From an uncultured Actinomycetospora sp. (GTDB lineage Bacteria > Actinomycetota > Actinomycetes > Mycobacteriales > Pseudonocardiaceae): 11,864 bases of DNA. Below the pieces are notes generated by a model. It worked only from the letters and a program-made list of their open reading frames with translations, did not search any database and was not told the DNA's origin. Made by a program: the position numbers and the translations under genes. Within the stretch, counting starts at the first letter, position 1. The number at the start of each line of letters is the position of its first letter. The stretch is from contig CADCTH010000496.1 in assembly GCA_902805495.1 (NCBI GenBank), forward strand, positions 1 through 11,864, written 5' to 3'. Of this stretch, positions 1-5,910 are shown in pieces.

Positions 1-316
1 CACCGACCGCGCGCGGTGGCGCCGCGCCAGCTCGAGCGCGACGCGGGCGCCGAGCGAGCTGCCCAGCAGGTGCACGCCCCCAGGCCCGTGCGTCGAGGTC
101 GGCCTCGACGGCGTCGGTGATGGCGGCGACGGTGGGCGTCCCGGCCAGGGCGGACGAGCGTCCGTGGCCCGGCAGGTCGGCGGCCAGCACGTCGTACTCG
201 GCGCGCAGGGACTCCCGCAGCGTCGCGAAGTCGTCGAGCGTGCTGCCGACGCCGTGCAGGAGCACGAGCGGCTCGCCCGCGCCGTCTCGCGACCAGTGCA
301 ACCGCGTGGTGATCAC
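1..316 (-). pseudogene. alpha/beta hydrolase, 5' part only, apparent frameshift
   Basis: The minus-strand frame from a GTG at 316 (the only start after an in-frame stop at 347-349) encodes an alpha/beta-hydrolase fold N-terminus: strand plus oxyanion motif LVLLHGVGS around residues 17-25, then ADLPGHGRSS. After about residue 78 this frame becomes arginine/proline-rich nonsense, while the adjacent frame gives GVHLLGSSLGARVALELARR, the nucleophile elbow (G-S-S-L-G) and following helix. Removing one base from the run of five Cs at 77-81 (G5 on the coding strand) restores a continuous hydrolase reading. The gene is therefore frameshifted, or the base is a sequencing error. It continues past the left edge, so the acid and histidine of the triad are not visible. 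It follows the TetR gene by 55 bp on the same strand and may be co-transcribed with it. Substrate unknown. Hydrolase assignment is firm; loss of function is uncertain. Confidence 0.75.
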
Positions 317-371
317 GACGCCGGGTGCCCGGCGGGCCGGGGTCGATCACGATCGCGGCGTATCCCGCTCT

Positions 372-1025
372 CTAGCGTTCGCCCGAGACGGCCCCAGACG
401 GCGCGATCGTCGCGAGGCCCGGGCCGACGACGGCGACGAGCAGGTCGGCGAGGACGTCGGCGGGGTCGCCCGGCCCGGTCGTGGCGGCGGCCTCGGGGTC
501 GGTGAGCCACCAGTCGGCGAGGCCCTCGGCCGCCCCGACCAGGGTGTGGGCGTACGGCAGGACGCGGGCGCGGGGCACGCCCAGCCCGCCCGCCATGAGG
601 TCGGCGGCCTCCTCGACGATGCGTCGGCGCAGGGCGTCGACCTCGCCGGCGAAGGGGCCGGTGGAGGCCTGGCGCCAGAGCACGGTCCAGCCCTGGCGCC
701 GTGTGGTCAGGGCGAGGAAGAACGCGCGCAGGGCCCGGCGCAGGCGCGCCAGCGGCTCCGCGTCGGGCTCCCCGGCCGCCGACTGCACCGACCGCAGCAG
801 CCGGTCGGCCTCGCGGTGCAGGCACGCGGCGAAGAGCTCGTCCTTGCTGCCGCCGTGGGCGTACACCAGGGGCTTGCTGACCCCGGCCCGCACAGCGATC
901 GCGTCCATCGACGCGCCGTGGAAGCCCTCCTCGGAGAACACCGCCACCGCCGCGTCGAGGACCTGGCGCCGGCGCACGTCCGGGGCCAGCCGCTGCCGCC
1001 CCGTGCGCGACGCCCCGGAGGTCAC
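372..1025 (-). CDS. TetR/AcrR family transcriptional regulator
   Basis: A 217-residue protein with the TetR DNA-binding domain at about residues 15-65: helix RRRQVLDAAVAVFSEEGFHG, recognition segment IAVRAGVSKPLVYAHGG and the closing SKDELF. The remainder is a helical ligand-binding domain with no recognisable specificity. The length is normal for the family. The GTG start at 1023-1025 is supported by AAGG seven bases upstream on the minus strand. Cytoplasmic, presumably a dimeric repressor released by a small hydrophobic ligand (family knowledge). It is divergent from the SCP2/acyl-CoA dehydrogenase pair across a 99-bp promoter region holding two inverted repeats, so it probably controls that pair and itself (inference). 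The hydrolase downstream on the same strand may be in its transcript. The GGSK spelling at the end of the HTH differs slightly from the usual FGSK but should be tolerated. Confidence 0.92.
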   Translation of the reverse strand: MTSGASRTGRQRLAPDVRRRQVLDAAVAVFSEEGFHGASMDAIAVRAGVSKPLVYAHGGSKDELFAACLHREADRLLRSVQSAAGEPDAEPLARLRRALRAFFLALTTRRQGWTVLWRQASTGPFAGEVDALRRRIVEEAADLMAGGLGVPRARVLPYAHTLVGAAEGLADWWLTDPEAAATTGPGDPADVLADLLVAVVGPGLATIAPSGAVSGER

Positions 1026-1124
1026 GGTTGCACCTTAACTACCGATGCGTAAAGTAGCCCGCGTTGGCGGGACTGCCAGTACCTGACACATCTGTGACAT
1101 CGCCGAACCAGCCGGAGTGAGCCC
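1026..1124. promoter_or_regulatory. divergent promoter region between TetR and SCP2 genes
   Basis: Plus strand: TTGCAC (1028-1033) and TAAAGT (1050-1055), 16 bp apart, form a good SigA-type promoter for the SCP2 gene. Minus strand: TACTTT (1051-1056) with CTGGCA 17 bp upstream is a weaker candidate for the TetR gene, so the two -10 boxes overlap. Two inverted repeats lie just downstream of the plus promoter: CCCGC-gttg-GCGGG (1058-1071) and TGaCACA-tc-TGTGaCA (1084-1099, one mismatched pair). Either could be the TetR operator. GGAGTGA before the GTG at 1125 is the ribosome binding site. Promoter elements were picked by eye and are inference. Confidence 0.5.
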
Positions 1125-1661
1125 GTGCCCGAGAAGATCGACGTCAACGAGCTGGGTCGCAGCGTCGACCCGAAGTCGTTGTCCGACGAGCAGCTGGTCG
1201 ACGCACTGCGCGAGGGCCTCGCCGACGGCGGGGGGAAGACCATCGACCCCTCCCTGTTCGCGCGCCTGGTCAAGAGCACCGGCAAGGGCCAGCTCGAGGC
1301 GGTCATGTCCTCCGACGTCCGTCGTCCCGTCCTCGACGCCATCTTCGGGCGGATGGCCGAGTTCTACTCCTCCAAGGGCGCGGGCTCCAAGCGCCAGGTC
1401 GTGCACTGGCACGTCACCGGCGCGCCGGACGGCGGCAGCGACGACTACCAGACCGCGATGCAGCACGGTGTGTGCGAGGTGTCGGACCAGCCGACCGAGG
1501 AGCCGCGCACCGAGCTGTTCATGGACGGCGTGCAGTTCCTCAAGATCGTCACGAACAACGCCTCGCCGATCACGCTGTTCATGACCCGCAAGATCAAGGT
1601 GCAGGGCGACCTGGGGTTCGCCACCGCGCTGCAGAAGATGTTCACGATCCCGACCGCCTGA
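1125..1661 (+). CDS. SCP2 sterol/lipid-binding domain protein
   Basis: A 178-residue soluble protein. The C-terminal 100 or so residues read as an SCP2 (sterol carrier protein 2) domain: beta strands around VVHWHVTG, a cysteine-containing strand HGVCEVSD, the segment TELFMDGVQFLKIVTNNASP and the typical ending LFMTRKIKVQGDLGFATALQ, which matches the family pattern of a hydrophobic residue, lysine and glycine-aspartate before the last helix. The N-terminal 65 residues are charged and helical and I do not recognise them. GTG start chosen because GGAGTGA sits five bases upstream; a longer start would run into the promoter. SCP2 domains bind sterols, fatty acyl chains or acyl-CoAs and hand them to enzymes (family knowledge). 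The acyl-CoA dehydrogenase gene begins 19 bp downstream, so the likely role is presenting a bulky acyl-CoA to that enzyme (inference). No signal peptide or membrane segment. Confidence 0.85.
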   Translation: MPEKIDVNELGRSVDPKSLSDEQLVDALREGLADGGGKTIDPSLFARLVKSTGKGQLEAVMSSDVRRPVLDAIFGRMAEFYSSKGAGSKRQVVHWHVTGAPDGGSDDYQTAMQHGVCEVSDQPTEEPRTELFMDGVQFLKIVTNNASPITLFMTRKIKVQGDLGFATALQKMFTIPTA

Positions 1662-1680
1662 CGAGCTTGAGGACGCGGCG

Positions 1681-2892
1681 ATGACCTTCTCCATGGAACT
1701 GTCCGAGGAGCACACCGACCTGCGCGACTGGGCCCACGGGTTCGCCGCCGAGGTCATCCGCCCGGCCGCCGCCGAGTGGGACGAGCGCGAGGAGACGCCC
1801 TGGCCCGTCATCCAGGAGGCGGCCAAGATCGAGCTCTACAACTTCGAGACCCTGGCCAGCTTCTGGGGCGACGAGACGGGCCTGAGCCTGCCGATCGTCA
1901 ACGAGGAGCTCTTCTGGGGCGACGGCGGCATCGGGATGGCCATCTTCGGCACCACCCTCGCCGTCGCCGGCATCTTCTCCTCGGGCACGCCCGAGCAGAT
2001 GGTCGAGTTCATCCCGCAGTGCTACGGCGACGCCGGCGACGTCAAGGTGGCCGCGTTCTGCTCCTCGGAGCCGGAATCGGGCTCCGACGTCTCGGCGATG
2101 CGCACCCGCGCGGTCTACGACGAGGCCACGGACGAGTGGACCCTGACCGGGTCGAAGGCGTGGGCCACGAACGGCGGTATCGCCAACATCCACGTCGTCC
2201 AGGCCGTCGTCGACTCGTCGCTGGGCTCCCGGGGCCAGGCGGCGTTCGTGGTGCCGCCGGGCACGCCGGGGCTCGAGACCGCGCGCAAGATCAAGAAGAT
2301 GGGTCTGCGGGCCTCGCACACCGCCGACGTGTTCCTCGACGACGTCAAGGTCCCTGGATCGTGCCTGCTCGGGGGCAAGGAGAAGCTCGACGAGCGTCTC
2401 GCCCGGGCTCGCGAGGGCGTGAAGTCCAAGGGCTCGTCGGCCATGCAGACCTTCGAGCTCTCGCGCCCCACGGTCGGCGCGCAGGCCATCGGCATCGCCC
2501 GCGCCGCCTACGAGTACGCCCTCGAGTACGCCAAGGGCCGCGAGACCTTCGGGCGCCCGATCATCGACAACCAGTCGATCGCGTTCACGCTCGCGGACAT
2601 GAAGACCGAGATCGACGCGGCCCGCATGCTCGTGTGGCGCGCGGCGTGGATGGGCCGCAACGGCGTGGCGTTCGAGGCCGGCGAGGGCTCGATGTCCAAG
2701 CTCAAGGCCGGCCGCGTGTCGGTGTGGGCCACCGAGCGGGCCATCCAGATCCTCGGCGGCGCCGGCTACTCCCGCGAGCATCCCGTCGAGCGGATGCACC
2801 GCGACTCGAAGATCTACGACATCTTCGAGGGCACCGAGCAGATCCAGCAGCTCGTCATCGCCCGCGCCATCAGCGGTCGGCACATCGCCTGA
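1681..2892 (+). CDS. acyl-CoA dehydrogenase (FadE-like)
   Basis: A 403-residue flavoprotein that should introduce the alpha-beta double bond into an acyl-CoA thioester using FAD. The order is that of the family: N-terminal helical domain (about 5-120), middle beta domain with the flavin/substrate motif CSSEPESGSD (127-136) and WATNGGIAN (161-169), and C-terminal helical domain with RETFGRPI (287-294), QILGGAGY (356-363) and the EGT motif in which Glu383 is the expected catalytic base. Length is normal. Between the beta domain and the C-terminal helices there is a charged stretch of about 25 residues (231-255, rich in K, E and R) where shorter family members have a brief loop. ATG start with GAGG eight bases upstream. 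It is the second gene of a pair with the SCP2 protein and probably shares its promoter. Chain length or sterol side-chain specificity cannot be read from the sequence. Confidence 0.93.
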   Translation: MTFSMELSEEHTDLRDWAHGFAAEVIRPAAAEWDEREETPWPVIQEAAKIELYNFETLASFWGDETGLSLPIVNEELFWGDGGIGMAIFGTTLAVAGIFSSGTPEQMVEFIPQCYGDAGDVKVAAFCSSEPESGSDVSAMRTRAVYDEATDEWTLTGSKAWATNGGIANIHVVQAVVDSSLGSRGQAAFVVPPGTPGLETARKIKKMGLRASHTADVFLDDVKVPGSCLLGGKEKLDERLARAREGVKSKGSSAMQTFELSRPTVGAQAIGIARAAYEYALEYAKGRETFGRPIIDNQSIAFTLADMKTEIDAARMLVWRAAWMGRNGVAFEAGEGSMSKLKAGRVSVWATERAIQILGGAGYSREHPVERMHRDSKIYDIFEGTEQIQQLVIARAISGRHIA

Positions 2893-2902
2893 CGCCGACG
2901 GA

Positions 2903-3472
2903 TCACGGGGCCGGCTCCCCCGCGAAGCGGACGGCGAGCGCGGCGACGCGACGGGCGCGCTGCTCCGGGCGCACGCGGCCGGTGCGCTCCAGCAGGCCGA
3001 GGCCGTGCAGGGCGCCCCAGAACACCTCTGTCGCCGTGCCGTCGCCGTCGTCGCCGATCGCCTCGGCCAGGGTGTCGAACCCCGCGCGGAGCTCGGGCCG
3101 GGTGTCGTCGCTCGCGAACCGGGCGTCGATGGCCTCCTGGAACATCGCTTCGTAGACCGCGGGGTGCTCGCGGCCGAAGTCGAGGTAGGCGACGGCGACG
3201 GCCTCGATCGCCGGCCGGCCGCGCCGGCGTCCGAGCGCGGCCCGGCACCGCCGCGCGAGCTCGACGAAGCCCTCGAGCGCGACCGCCAACATGATCTCCG
3301 ACTTGCCGCCGGGGAAGTGGCTGTAGAGCACGGGCTGGGTGTAGCCGATGGCGTCGGCGAGACGCCGGGTCGTCACGGCCGCCCACCCGTCGGCGTCGGC
3401 GCGCTCCCGTGCGGCGGAAAGGATGCGACCGCGTCGCTCGTCGTAGCGCTGCTGACGCGCCGTCTCCGCCAT
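2903..3472 (-). CDS. TetR regulator with WHG-type C-terminal domain
   Basis: A 189-residue regulator. Residues 12-60 are the TetR helix-turn-helix: RGRILSAARERADADGW, then LADAIGYTQPVLYSHFPGGK as turn and recognition helix. The C-terminal part, with ALEGFVELARRCRAAL, YLDFGREHPAVYEAMF and the tryptophan-containing VFWGALHGLGLLERTGR, fits the WHG (TetR_C_33) domain, named for its W-H-G residues, here W-G-A-L-H-G. ATG start with a strong GAGGAGG upstream on the minus strand. It is divergent from the DUF1772 gene, with two tandem palindromic operators between the starts, so control of the DUF1772 gene and itself is likely. Its 3' end faces the acyl-CoA dehydrogenase with only 10 bp between the two genes, too little for a normal terminator. 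Ligand unknown. Confidence 0.92.
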   Translation of the reverse strand: MAETARQQRYDERRGRILSAARERADADGWAAVTTRRLADAIGYTQPVLYSHFPGGKSEIMLAVALEGFVELARRCRAALGRRRGRPAIEAVAVAYLDFGREHPAVYEAMFQEAIDARFASDDTRPELRAGFDTLAEAIGDDGDGTATEVFWGALHGLGLLERTGRVRPEQRARRVAALAVRFAGEPAP

Positions 3473-3485
3473 CGGTCCTCCTCGC

Positions 3486-3515
3486 TTGCCGTGCGGGCCT
3501 CCACGAGCTTAACCT
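3486..3515 (+). promoter_or_regulatory. candidate promoter of the DUF1772 gene
   Basis: TTGCCG (3486-3491) and TAACCT (3510-3515) are separated by 18 bp and would start transcription near 3522, inside the first operator. On the other strand TAGATT (3528-3533) or TAGGTT (3511-3516) could be the -10 of the TetR gene, without a good -35. Picked by eye. Confidence 0.35.
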
Positions 3516-3545
3516 AGCGGTGCTAGGAATCTAGCGATGCTAGAT
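3513..3545. promoter_or_regulatory. two tandem TetR operators
   Basis: Two near-identical inverted repeats lie between the divergent TetR and DUF1772 genes. Operator 1 (3513-3527) is CCTAGCggtGCTAGG, perfect 6-bp arms around 3 bp. Operator 2 (3529-3545) is ATCTAGCgatGCTAGAT, perfect 7-bp arms around 3 bp. The shared 13-bp core is CTAGCGRTGCTAG. Centres are at 3520 and 3537, 17 bp apart, so two dimers could sit on nearly adjacent faces. Operator 1 overlaps the predicted start region and operator 2 ends three bases before the AGAGGAG ribosome binding site of the DUF1772 gene. Binding by the adjacent regulator is inference from position and symmetry. Confidence 0.8.
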
Positions 3546-3562
3546 AGCAGAGGAGCCCTCCC

Positions 3563-4015
3563 ATGGCATCCGTTCTCGCCGTCGTCACCGCGACCGTCGT
3601 CGGCCTCATGGTCGGCGTCGAGCTCGCGGTCGCCTTCGTCCTCAACCCGATCCTGTTGCGCCTGCCGGTGGGTGCGTCCCTGGCGGCGCGGGCCGACGGC
3701 GGGCGCATGCTGGGGCGCCTGATGCCGTTCTGGTACGTCGGCTCGCTGGTCCTCACCGCGGCCCTCGCGGCCGTCACGTGGGGCACGTCGACCGCCACGA
3801 CGGCCGTCGTCGCGGGAGTGCTGCTGGCCGTCAGCGTCGTCCTGTCCGTCGCCCTGCTGGTACCGATCAACAACCGGTCGATCACGTGGACCGCCGAGAG
3901 CCACCCCGATGACTGGCGGGAGCAGCACCGGCGCTGGGACCGGCTCCACCACGTCCGCGTCGCGGTCATCGTCGTGGCCTTCGTCCTCGTGCTCGTCGCG
4001 GCGACGACGCCCTGA
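3563..4015 (+). CDS. DUF1772 (anthrone-oxygenase-like) membrane protein
   Basis: A 150-residue integral membrane protein with four predicted hydrophobic helices at about 4-26, 57-73, 78-101 and 131-147. The DUF1772 signature is present: asparagine and basic residues in PINNRSITW (101-109) just after the third helix, then tryptophans at 118 and 125 and HH at 129-130 before the last helix. DUF1772 includes fungal anthrone oxygenases, but most bacterial members have no proven activity, so the name is structural. Length is typical. ATG start with AGAGGAG seven bases upstream. It is divergent from the WHG-type TetR regulator, a common pairing, and two operators overlap its promoter, so expression is probably repressed until the TetR ligand appears. 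It may be a monocistronic target: the next gene starts 70 bp later behind a hairpin. Confidence 0.87.
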   Translation: MASVLAVVTATVVGLMVGVELAVAFVLNPILLRLPVGASLAARADGGRMLGRLMPFWYVGSLVLTAALAAVTWGTSTATTAVVAGVLLAVSVVLSVALLVPINNRSITWTAESHPDDWREQHRRWDRLHHVRVAVIVVAFVLVLVAATTP

Positions 4016-4053
4016 CGTCACTGGCCCCCGGGGCGGCTCTCTGCTACACCGGG

Positions 4054-4076
4054 CCGACCACCGCGCGGCTGGTCGG
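4054..4076 (+). other. inverted repeat next to the hydrolase ribosome binding site
   Basis: CCGACCA (4054-4060) and TGGTCGG (4070-4076) are perfect 7-bp arms around nine bases. The right arm reaches into the GGGAGG ribosome binding site (4075-4080) of the gene starting at 4086. As RNA it could reduce initiation or end upstream transcription; as DNA it could bind a protein. No U tract follows, so a classical terminator is not shown. Confidence 0.4.
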
Positions 4077-4085
4077 GAGGGCGCC

Positions 4086-4871
4086 ATGACCCAGGACAGG
4101 GTCACGTCCGCCGACGGCACGCCGATCGCCTCCTGGCGCAGCGGTGACGGGCCGCCGCTCGTGCTGGTGCACGGGACGTCCGCCGACCACAGCCGGTGGG
4201 CCCCGGTCCTGCCGGCGTTCGAGCAGCGCCACACGGTCCACGCCGTCGACCGTCGCGGTCGCGGCGCCAGCGGCGACGCGGAGGACTACGCGCTGGAGCG
4301 GGAGTTCGAGGACGTGGCCGCGGTGGTGGACTCCATCGGGGAGCCGGTGATCCTGCTCGGCCAATCGTACGGAGGGCTGTGCGCGCTCGGAGCTGCTCTG
4401 CTCAGCAGCAACATCCGGGCGTTGGTGCTCTACGAGCCCGCGTCCGACGCGGAGCGCCATTCGCCCGGGGTCACCGACCGGCTCGAGACGTTGCTGCAGG
4501 CGGGCGACCTGGACGAGGTCGTGGCGACCATGGCCCGTCGGTTCGCCGGGGCGCACCCGGAGATGGTGGAGTTCCTGCGGACCCAGCCCGCGTGGCGGGC
4601 ACGCGTGGCGGCCGCGCACACGATCCCGCGGGAACTGCGCGCGGTCAGGACGTACCGGTTCGATCCGGAGCGGTTCCGGGGTCTCACCGTGCCGACGCTG
4701 CTCCTGTTCGGGAGCGAGAGCGCGCCGGCCTTCCGCGAGGTCGGAGAGGCCCTGGACGCGGCGCTGCCGAACGCCCGCAGCGTCGTCATGCCCGGGCAGG
4801 GCCACGTGGCCATGGACACCGGGACCGATCTCTTCACCACCGAGGTCCTCCGGTTCACCGCGGATCTCTAG
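4086..4871 (+). CDS. alpha/beta hydrolase
   Basis: A 261-residue cytoplasmic alpha/beta-hydrolase-fold enzyme. Visible landmarks are the oxyanion segment LVLVHGTSADH with HG at 29-30, the VDRRGRGASG loop (54-63), the nucleophile elbow GQSYGG with Ser94, and the C-terminal GQGH with His240 as catalytic base. The usual acidic residue after strand six is not obvious: the site reads LLLFGSESAP, so Glu211 may substitute for aspartate. It could hydrolyse an ester, lactone or enol-lactone; no substrate can be assigned. ATG at 4086 was chosen because GGGAGG lies five bases upstream; the frame is open further upstream but that part overlaps the DUF1772 gene and is not hydrolase-like. Its stop codon overlaps the stop of the AraC remnant on the other strand within the four bases CTAG (4868-4871). 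Confidence 0.9.
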   Translation: MTQDRVTSADGTPIASWRSGDGPPLVLVHGTSADHSRWAPVLPAFEQRHTVHAVDRRGRGASGDAEDYALEREFEDVAAVVDSIGEPVILLGQSYGGLCALGAALLSSNIRALVLYEPASDAERHSPGVTDRLETLLQAGDLDEVVATMARRFAGAHPEMVEFLRTQPAWRARVAAAHTIPRELRAVRTYRFDPERFRGLTVPTLLLFGSESAPAFREVGEALDAALPNARSVVMPGQGHVAMDTGTDLFTTEVLRFTADL

Positions 4872-5029
4872 TTCCGGAAGGTCCGGCGGTACTGGGTGGG
4901 CGTGGTCGCCAGGTGGCGGGCGAAGCCGGCGCGCAGCGCGTCGGTGGACCCGAACCCGCAGCGGGCGGCGACGGCGCCGACCGGCAGGTCCGTGTTCTCG
5001 AGCAGCTGCCGGGCCCGGTCGACGCGCTG
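4868..5029 (-). pseudogene. AraC/GlxA-type regulator, C-terminal remnant
   Basis: The minus strand encodes only the last 53 residues of an AraC-family DNA-binding domain of the GlxA type: RVDRARQLLENTDLPVGAVA, the second helix-turn-helix ARCGFGSTDALRAGF, and the typical end TTPTQYRRTFRN. A complete GlxA-like regulator is about 300 residues, with an N-terminal DJ-1/PfpI-like domain and a first HTH; neither is present. Upstream of the Gln codon at 5027-5029 the frame stays open to a GTG at 5143, but those 38 residues resemble no AraC protein and are the antisense of the aminotransferase remnant. A short protein from 5143 is formally possible but would lack the first HTH. I read this as a truncated gene. 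See the adjoining aminotransferase fragment for the shared break point. Confidence 0.8.
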
Positions 5030-5200
5030 CTCGGCGTGCCCCTGCCCGCCGCGGTGCGCGACCGCGTCCTGCCCGCCCTCGCCGACGCGGGGTGCTTCGC
5101 CGCCGTCCGCGGCGCGTCGCTGCGCCTGGCGCCGCACCTCCACACCGACGACGCCGACATCGACCGCCTCGTCGCGGCGCTCGGGACGGCGGTGCGGTAG
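5027..5200 (+). pseudogene. class V aminotransferase, C-terminal remnant
   Basis: The plus strand from 5027 encodes about 57 residues that match the C-terminal end of a class V aminotransferase (cysteine-desulfurase-like fold): LLGVPLPAAVRDRVLPALAD, then GCFAAVRGASLRLAPHLHTD and a last helix DADIDRLVAALG before TAG at 5198-5200. In full-length relatives this is the small-domain end; the PLP-lysine and the whole large domain, about 300 residues, are missing. Upstream in this frame the sequence is the reverse complement of the AraC remnant, not aminotransferase. No ribosome binding site or plausible start precedes it. It is a gene fragment, probably not expressed as a working enzyme. Family assignment is from memory of the conserved C-terminal pattern; the exact subfamily is not assignable. 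Confidence 0.7.
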
Positions 5201-5212
5201 GCCCCCTGGCGG

Positions 5213-5467
5213 CTACTCGCCCACGACCCGGGACCCGCGCTGGTGCGGGATCGCCACCGGGTGGTGGCGCGCGATGCGCACGTCGACGGCGGCCTCGCCG
5301 GCCTCCCACAGCGCGTGGCGCCGGCGCGCGGCCTCACGGCGGGCCGCAGCGATCGCGTAGGGCCCGTAGGCGTCGCGGAACCGCCCGGAGGTGTCCACGA
5401 TGACGACCAGGTACTCGACGCCATCGTCGTGGCGGTGATCGTTCCTCGGGTGTGCTCGTCCGTCCAT
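5213..5467 (-). CDS. small uncharacterised protein
   Basis: An 84-residue protein from an ATG at 5467, preceded on the minus strand by GGGGGGAG five bases away. The first 16 residues are polar and His/Arg/Asp-rich; then comes a hydrophobic strand VEYLVVIVDTSGRF, the segment RDAYGPYAIAAARREAARRR and a helix rich in Ala/Arg/Glu, ending with VRIARHHPVAIPHQRG. The strand-then-helix order suggests a small alpha/beta fold. No catalytic motif, signal peptide or membrane segment. I do not recognise the family. The coding-like codon pattern, the ribosome binding site and the clean N-terminus at 5467 favour a real gene. The frame is open to 5608, but the extra residues look like translated noncoding sequence. 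It ends 12 bp from the aminotransferase remnant. Confidence 0.6.
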   Translation of the reverse strand: MDGRAHPRNDHRHDDGVEYLVVIVDTSGRFRDAYGPYAIAAARREAARRRHALWEAGEAAVDVRIARHHPVAIPHQRGSRVVGE

Positions 5468-5910
5468 CCCACTCCCCCCGGTGGTACGCCACGGCGGCGG
5501 AGGTCGTCCGGACCGCTCCGCCGTGGGCCGTACGGCCGCGGTCGGTACGGCCGCACGGGTGTGACGAATGTCCAGTGGTGTACCCCGTCCGGACGCTGCC
5601 GGAACCACCGACCACGTCGCGACTGCGCCTGGTGGCCTCCACCTTCGCCGAGTGGCCAGCCCCCACGCCGAGGACGACCGGACCGGGTGACGGCATCGGC
5701 CCCGTTCGGGGGTGCGGGCGCTCCCGGTCAGGCGCGCCGGGGCCCGACGGGCGAGGCGAGGACGCGCCCGGTGCCGGCGAGCAGCGCGCCGGTGACCGCC
5801 GGCTCGGCCGGGCTGGTCAAGGGGTCTCCCGTCGGGAGTGGCGTGGCGATCACGGCCACGGGGAACGCACCAGCAGTGGGCGGGACCACCGCCCCGGCGA
5901 GGGAGTCTCC
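5468..5910. other. 443-bp stretch without a convincing gene
   Basis: All frames here give Arg/Pro/Gly/Ala-rich translations without recognisable domains, so I call no gene. The stretch separates the small minus-strand gene from the plus-strand acyl-CoA dehydrogenase and must hold the promoters of both. It contains a repeated GTACGGCCGC motif near its left end (listed separately). GAGGGAG at its right end is the ribosome binding site for the ATG at 5911. A decayed gene cannot be excluded. Confidence 0.5.
5526..5554. repeat. direct repeat GTACGGCCGC with nested palindrome
   Basis: GTACGGCCGC occurs at 5530-5539 and again at 5545-5554, a 15-bp period. The first copy overlaps the 12-bp perfect palindrome GGCCGTACGGCC (5526-5537). 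The site is about 60 bp upstream of the small minus-strand gene and could be a regulator site; in DNA this GC-rich, chance is a real alternative. Confidence 0.4.

Noticed and set aside
117..1052. Long plus-strand open frame over the TetR and hydrolase genes
   Set aside because: Antisense shadow of two recognisable minus-strand genes; composition is Arg/Gly/Ala-rich with no domain, as expected in GC-rich DNA.
4868..5143. A complete 91-residue HTH protein starting at 5143
   Set aside because: Only the last 53 residues are AraC-like; the first 38 are antisense to the aminotransferase remnant. A truncated pseudogene explains it better.
5452..5910. N-terminal extension of the second acyl-CoA dehydrogenase
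   Set aside because: The frame is open, but the added 153 residues are Arg/Pro/Gly-rich, and a good ribosome binding site marks the ATG at 5911.
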